DNA from: CAYMKE01 sp964345135
Lineage (GTDB): Bacteria > Bacteroidota > Bacteroidia > Bacteroidales > JBBRXJ01
Assembly: GCA_964345135.1 (NCBI GenBank)
Contig: CAYFQI010000001.1
Coordinates: forward strand, 1-64,000
Reading direction: 5' to 3'
Length of the DNA: 64,000 nt
The notes under the pieces are model-generated. The model was not told the origin of the DNA. It worked only from the letters and a program-made list of their open reading frames with translations, and did no database searches. The translations under genes and the position numbers were made by a program. The stretch's first letter is position 1. Every line of letters begins with the position of its first letter. Positions 62,573 to 64,000 of this stretch are shown here, one piece after another.

Positions 62573-62974
62573 TTAATCTTTGACGGTTTCTTTTAAATTT
62601 TTATCCTCGTTTATTTGCCAAACATTATAGTCTCCATCCTGGTCAAAATCTGTAACGGCTGTAGCTGTTGCTTTGTAGCCTGAATTGGAAGCTTCTATAA
62701 CTTCAATTTTGTAATTTGCCTGGCCTTCTTCTGTTACCAGTTTTTCTTGTTCAAAACCTAATTCTTCAAGGTCAGCAGTATAACGTGAATGCATGTAAAA
62801 ATAATTTTTCTGGAGAGTATGCAGATGATTTAACTGCATTTTGGCTTCAGTACTTTTAGCTTTGGATATGAGTGGCATAAAATTGGGTAGCGCCAATAAT
62901 ACCAGTATACCAATAATGACCAGGACAACGAGTAGTTCAGTTAAACTAAAAGCCGGGAGTTTACGGTTTTTCAT
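62573..62974 (-). CDS. gspG: Major pseudopilin GspG-like
   Basis: A 133-residue pilin-like protein. The short basic leader ends PA|FSLTELLVVLVIIGILVLL, with Glu at +5 and the classic stalk continuing into ALPNFMPLISKAKSTEAKMQ. The C-terminal part holds an acidic loop FDQDGDYNVWQIN, resembling the calcium-binding loop of GspG. It is the first gene of the operon, as expected for the most abundant subunit. Ala, not Gly, stands before the cut, as in its minor partners. Confidence 0.93.
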   Translation of the reverse strand: MKNRKLPAFSLTELLVVLVIIGILVLLALPNFMPLISKAKSTEAKMQLNHLHTLQKNYFYMHSRYTADLEELGFEQEKLVTEEGQANYKIEVIEASNSGYKATATAVTDFDQDGDYNVWQINEDKNLKETVKD

Positions 62975-63189
62975 TTCACTATAAATTTATGGTTATAAGA
63001 AAAGATATTTATCTATATCGCTTTTACAAAATGAATAAAAAAATAGCAAAGAAAAAAATTTTTTTATTCATAAGCCTCTAAACCGGAATTTACAGCCTTG
63101 TTAATAAATTGATGTTAAAATTCCAATGAGCCCCGTTTGCAAATATGATTATGAATATCAATTGTTTCAATTCCCGGCTTTTCTTTTTT

Positions 63190-64000
63190 GATATGATGAA
63201 CTTTTTTTATAGATGAAGATTGGCATCCGGGAGATTTGATTATTGACCATAATGTCATCTATAATATTGAGAGGCTGATACAATTGAATGGATGTAGCTT
63301 TTTAAAGGTTTTTAATAATACCCTCCAGGCAACCAGCAAGCATCATATAGGAGGTGTTCAACTGGAAGATACCGATGTATATATACAAAACAATTTTGGA
63401 ATTCCCAATGATTTTGGTGAATATGCCGTGATGTCTCATAACCTTTCTACTGGTACAGCAATTGATAATAATTATTTTACAGATGCTGCCAATGGTGATT
63501 TTACATTAACATCCAATGCTGTAGAAGCCATTGACAGTGGAGCTAATGTGTCGCCATACAACGGATTAGTGAAAGATATTCCTGATATCGGCGCATATGA
63601 ATATGGTAAAACAGAATGGACAGCAGGTGCCACGGCTGACATAATAGTCTTACATGAACTCGATTTGTCAGCAACTAACGGGGGAAAAGTCATGCCTGGC
63701 GGGCTCATACGCGATGGTGAAGTGCTTGCTATCGAAGCCGAAGATGTATTAGGAGCCGTATTTAACCAATGGAGCGGAGATGTGACAGGAAGTGAAATCC
63801 CCCGGGAAATTACCATGAACTCAGATATAACAGCACTAGCGTGAATTTAATGTTGTTGATACGTTTAATTTAAATATTGAAACAACCAATGGAAGCGTCC
63901 GTCTATTTCCTGGAGGAGGAACATATAATACCGGCACAGAAGTAAAGTTGACTGCAAATCCTGCTTCTGAAGAATATTATTTTAGTGATTGGACAGGAGA
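63190..64000 (+). pseudogene. Remnant of a beta-helix / InlB-B-repeat surface protein, truncated and frameshifted
   Basis: The open frame enters without start or signal peptide (IDEDWHPGDLIIDHNVIYNI) and shows a parallel beta-helix end (DIPDIGAYEYG). It then has repeats of the divergent InlB B type (NGGKVMPGGLIRDGEVLAIE, FNQWSGDVTG). A stop falls at 63842-63844, but removing the G at 63841 restores ALAEFNVVDTFNLNIETTNG and a further repeat (FPGGGTYNTGTEVKLTANPA, FSDWTG) that runs to the window edge. So it is a 5'-truncated gene with a one-base insertion, or an assembly error at that base. The 5' end is near a T7 run at 63192-63198. It lies opposite the T2SS-like operon, 215 bp from its first gene. 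Confidence 0.7.

Overview
The window looks like a chromosomal segment of a free-living member of the Bacteroidota. The reasons are: AT-rich DNA without strong Shine-Dalgarno sites; signal peptides that are nearly all cleaved just before a glutamine; a type IX secretion (T9SS) sorting tail on the SMP-30-like protein; very large PKD/SprB-like/beta-helix surface proteins; and the Bacteroidota flavour of RHS/YD-repeat proteins. Almost every gene lies on the minus strand, so transcription runs from high to low coordinates. No rRNA, tRNA, CRISPR array or intact insertion sequence was recognised.

From about 62974 down to 50969 lies a type II secretion / type IV pilus-like operon. In transcription order it encodes a GspG-like major pseudopilin, a short A24 prepilin peptidase, the GspE/PilB ATPase, a GspD/PilQ secretin, a GspL (PilM-PilN)-like protein, a GspM/PilO-like protein, a lipoprotein with Fn3-like repeats, a GspC/PilP-like protein, a MORN-type lipoprotein, a GspK/PilX-like protein with a beta-solenoid-like body, two minor pseudopilins and a GspF/PilC platform protein. 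An APC-type permease fused to EIIA-like and TrkA-C regulatory domains follows (48799-50934). To the right, a 5'-truncated and frameshifted surface-protein remnant runs off the window on the plus strand.

From 48800 to 42266 is a looser region: an SMP-30-like secreted beta-propeller with a T9SS tail, a Prc-type C-terminal processing protease, a secreted coiled-coil protein, and gene-poor gaps. These gaps carry a dispersed repeat family (four copies plus a partial), a 9-bp tandem repeat and the 3' end of a lost membrane-protein gene.

From 42265 to 297 is the most striking part: about 42 kb of tightly packed, co-directional genes. They encode five giant secreted proteins (2902, 1915, 1985, about 1560 and 3290 residues), three tandem tail-collar proteins rich in His-x-His motifs, an embedded OmpH/Skp-like chaperone, a lipoprotein, a small secreted protein and two paralogous small secreted proteins that each precede a giant gene. 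The last three giants look like one RHS shell split over separate polypeptides: an SpvB/TcB-like N-terminal protein, a DUF6443-like protein, and a YD-repeat protein with the RHS core. The last one ends in a domain resembling NAGPA-type phosphodiester glycosidases and overlaps by 4 bp a small membrane-protein gene that could be its immunity partner. A rho-independent terminator closes the unit at 1-30. I infer a surface-displayed, multi-component adhesin/RHS-effector machine with its own chaperone. None of the giants shows a recognisable T9SS tail, so their route out is open; the nearby T2SS-like operon is a candidate.
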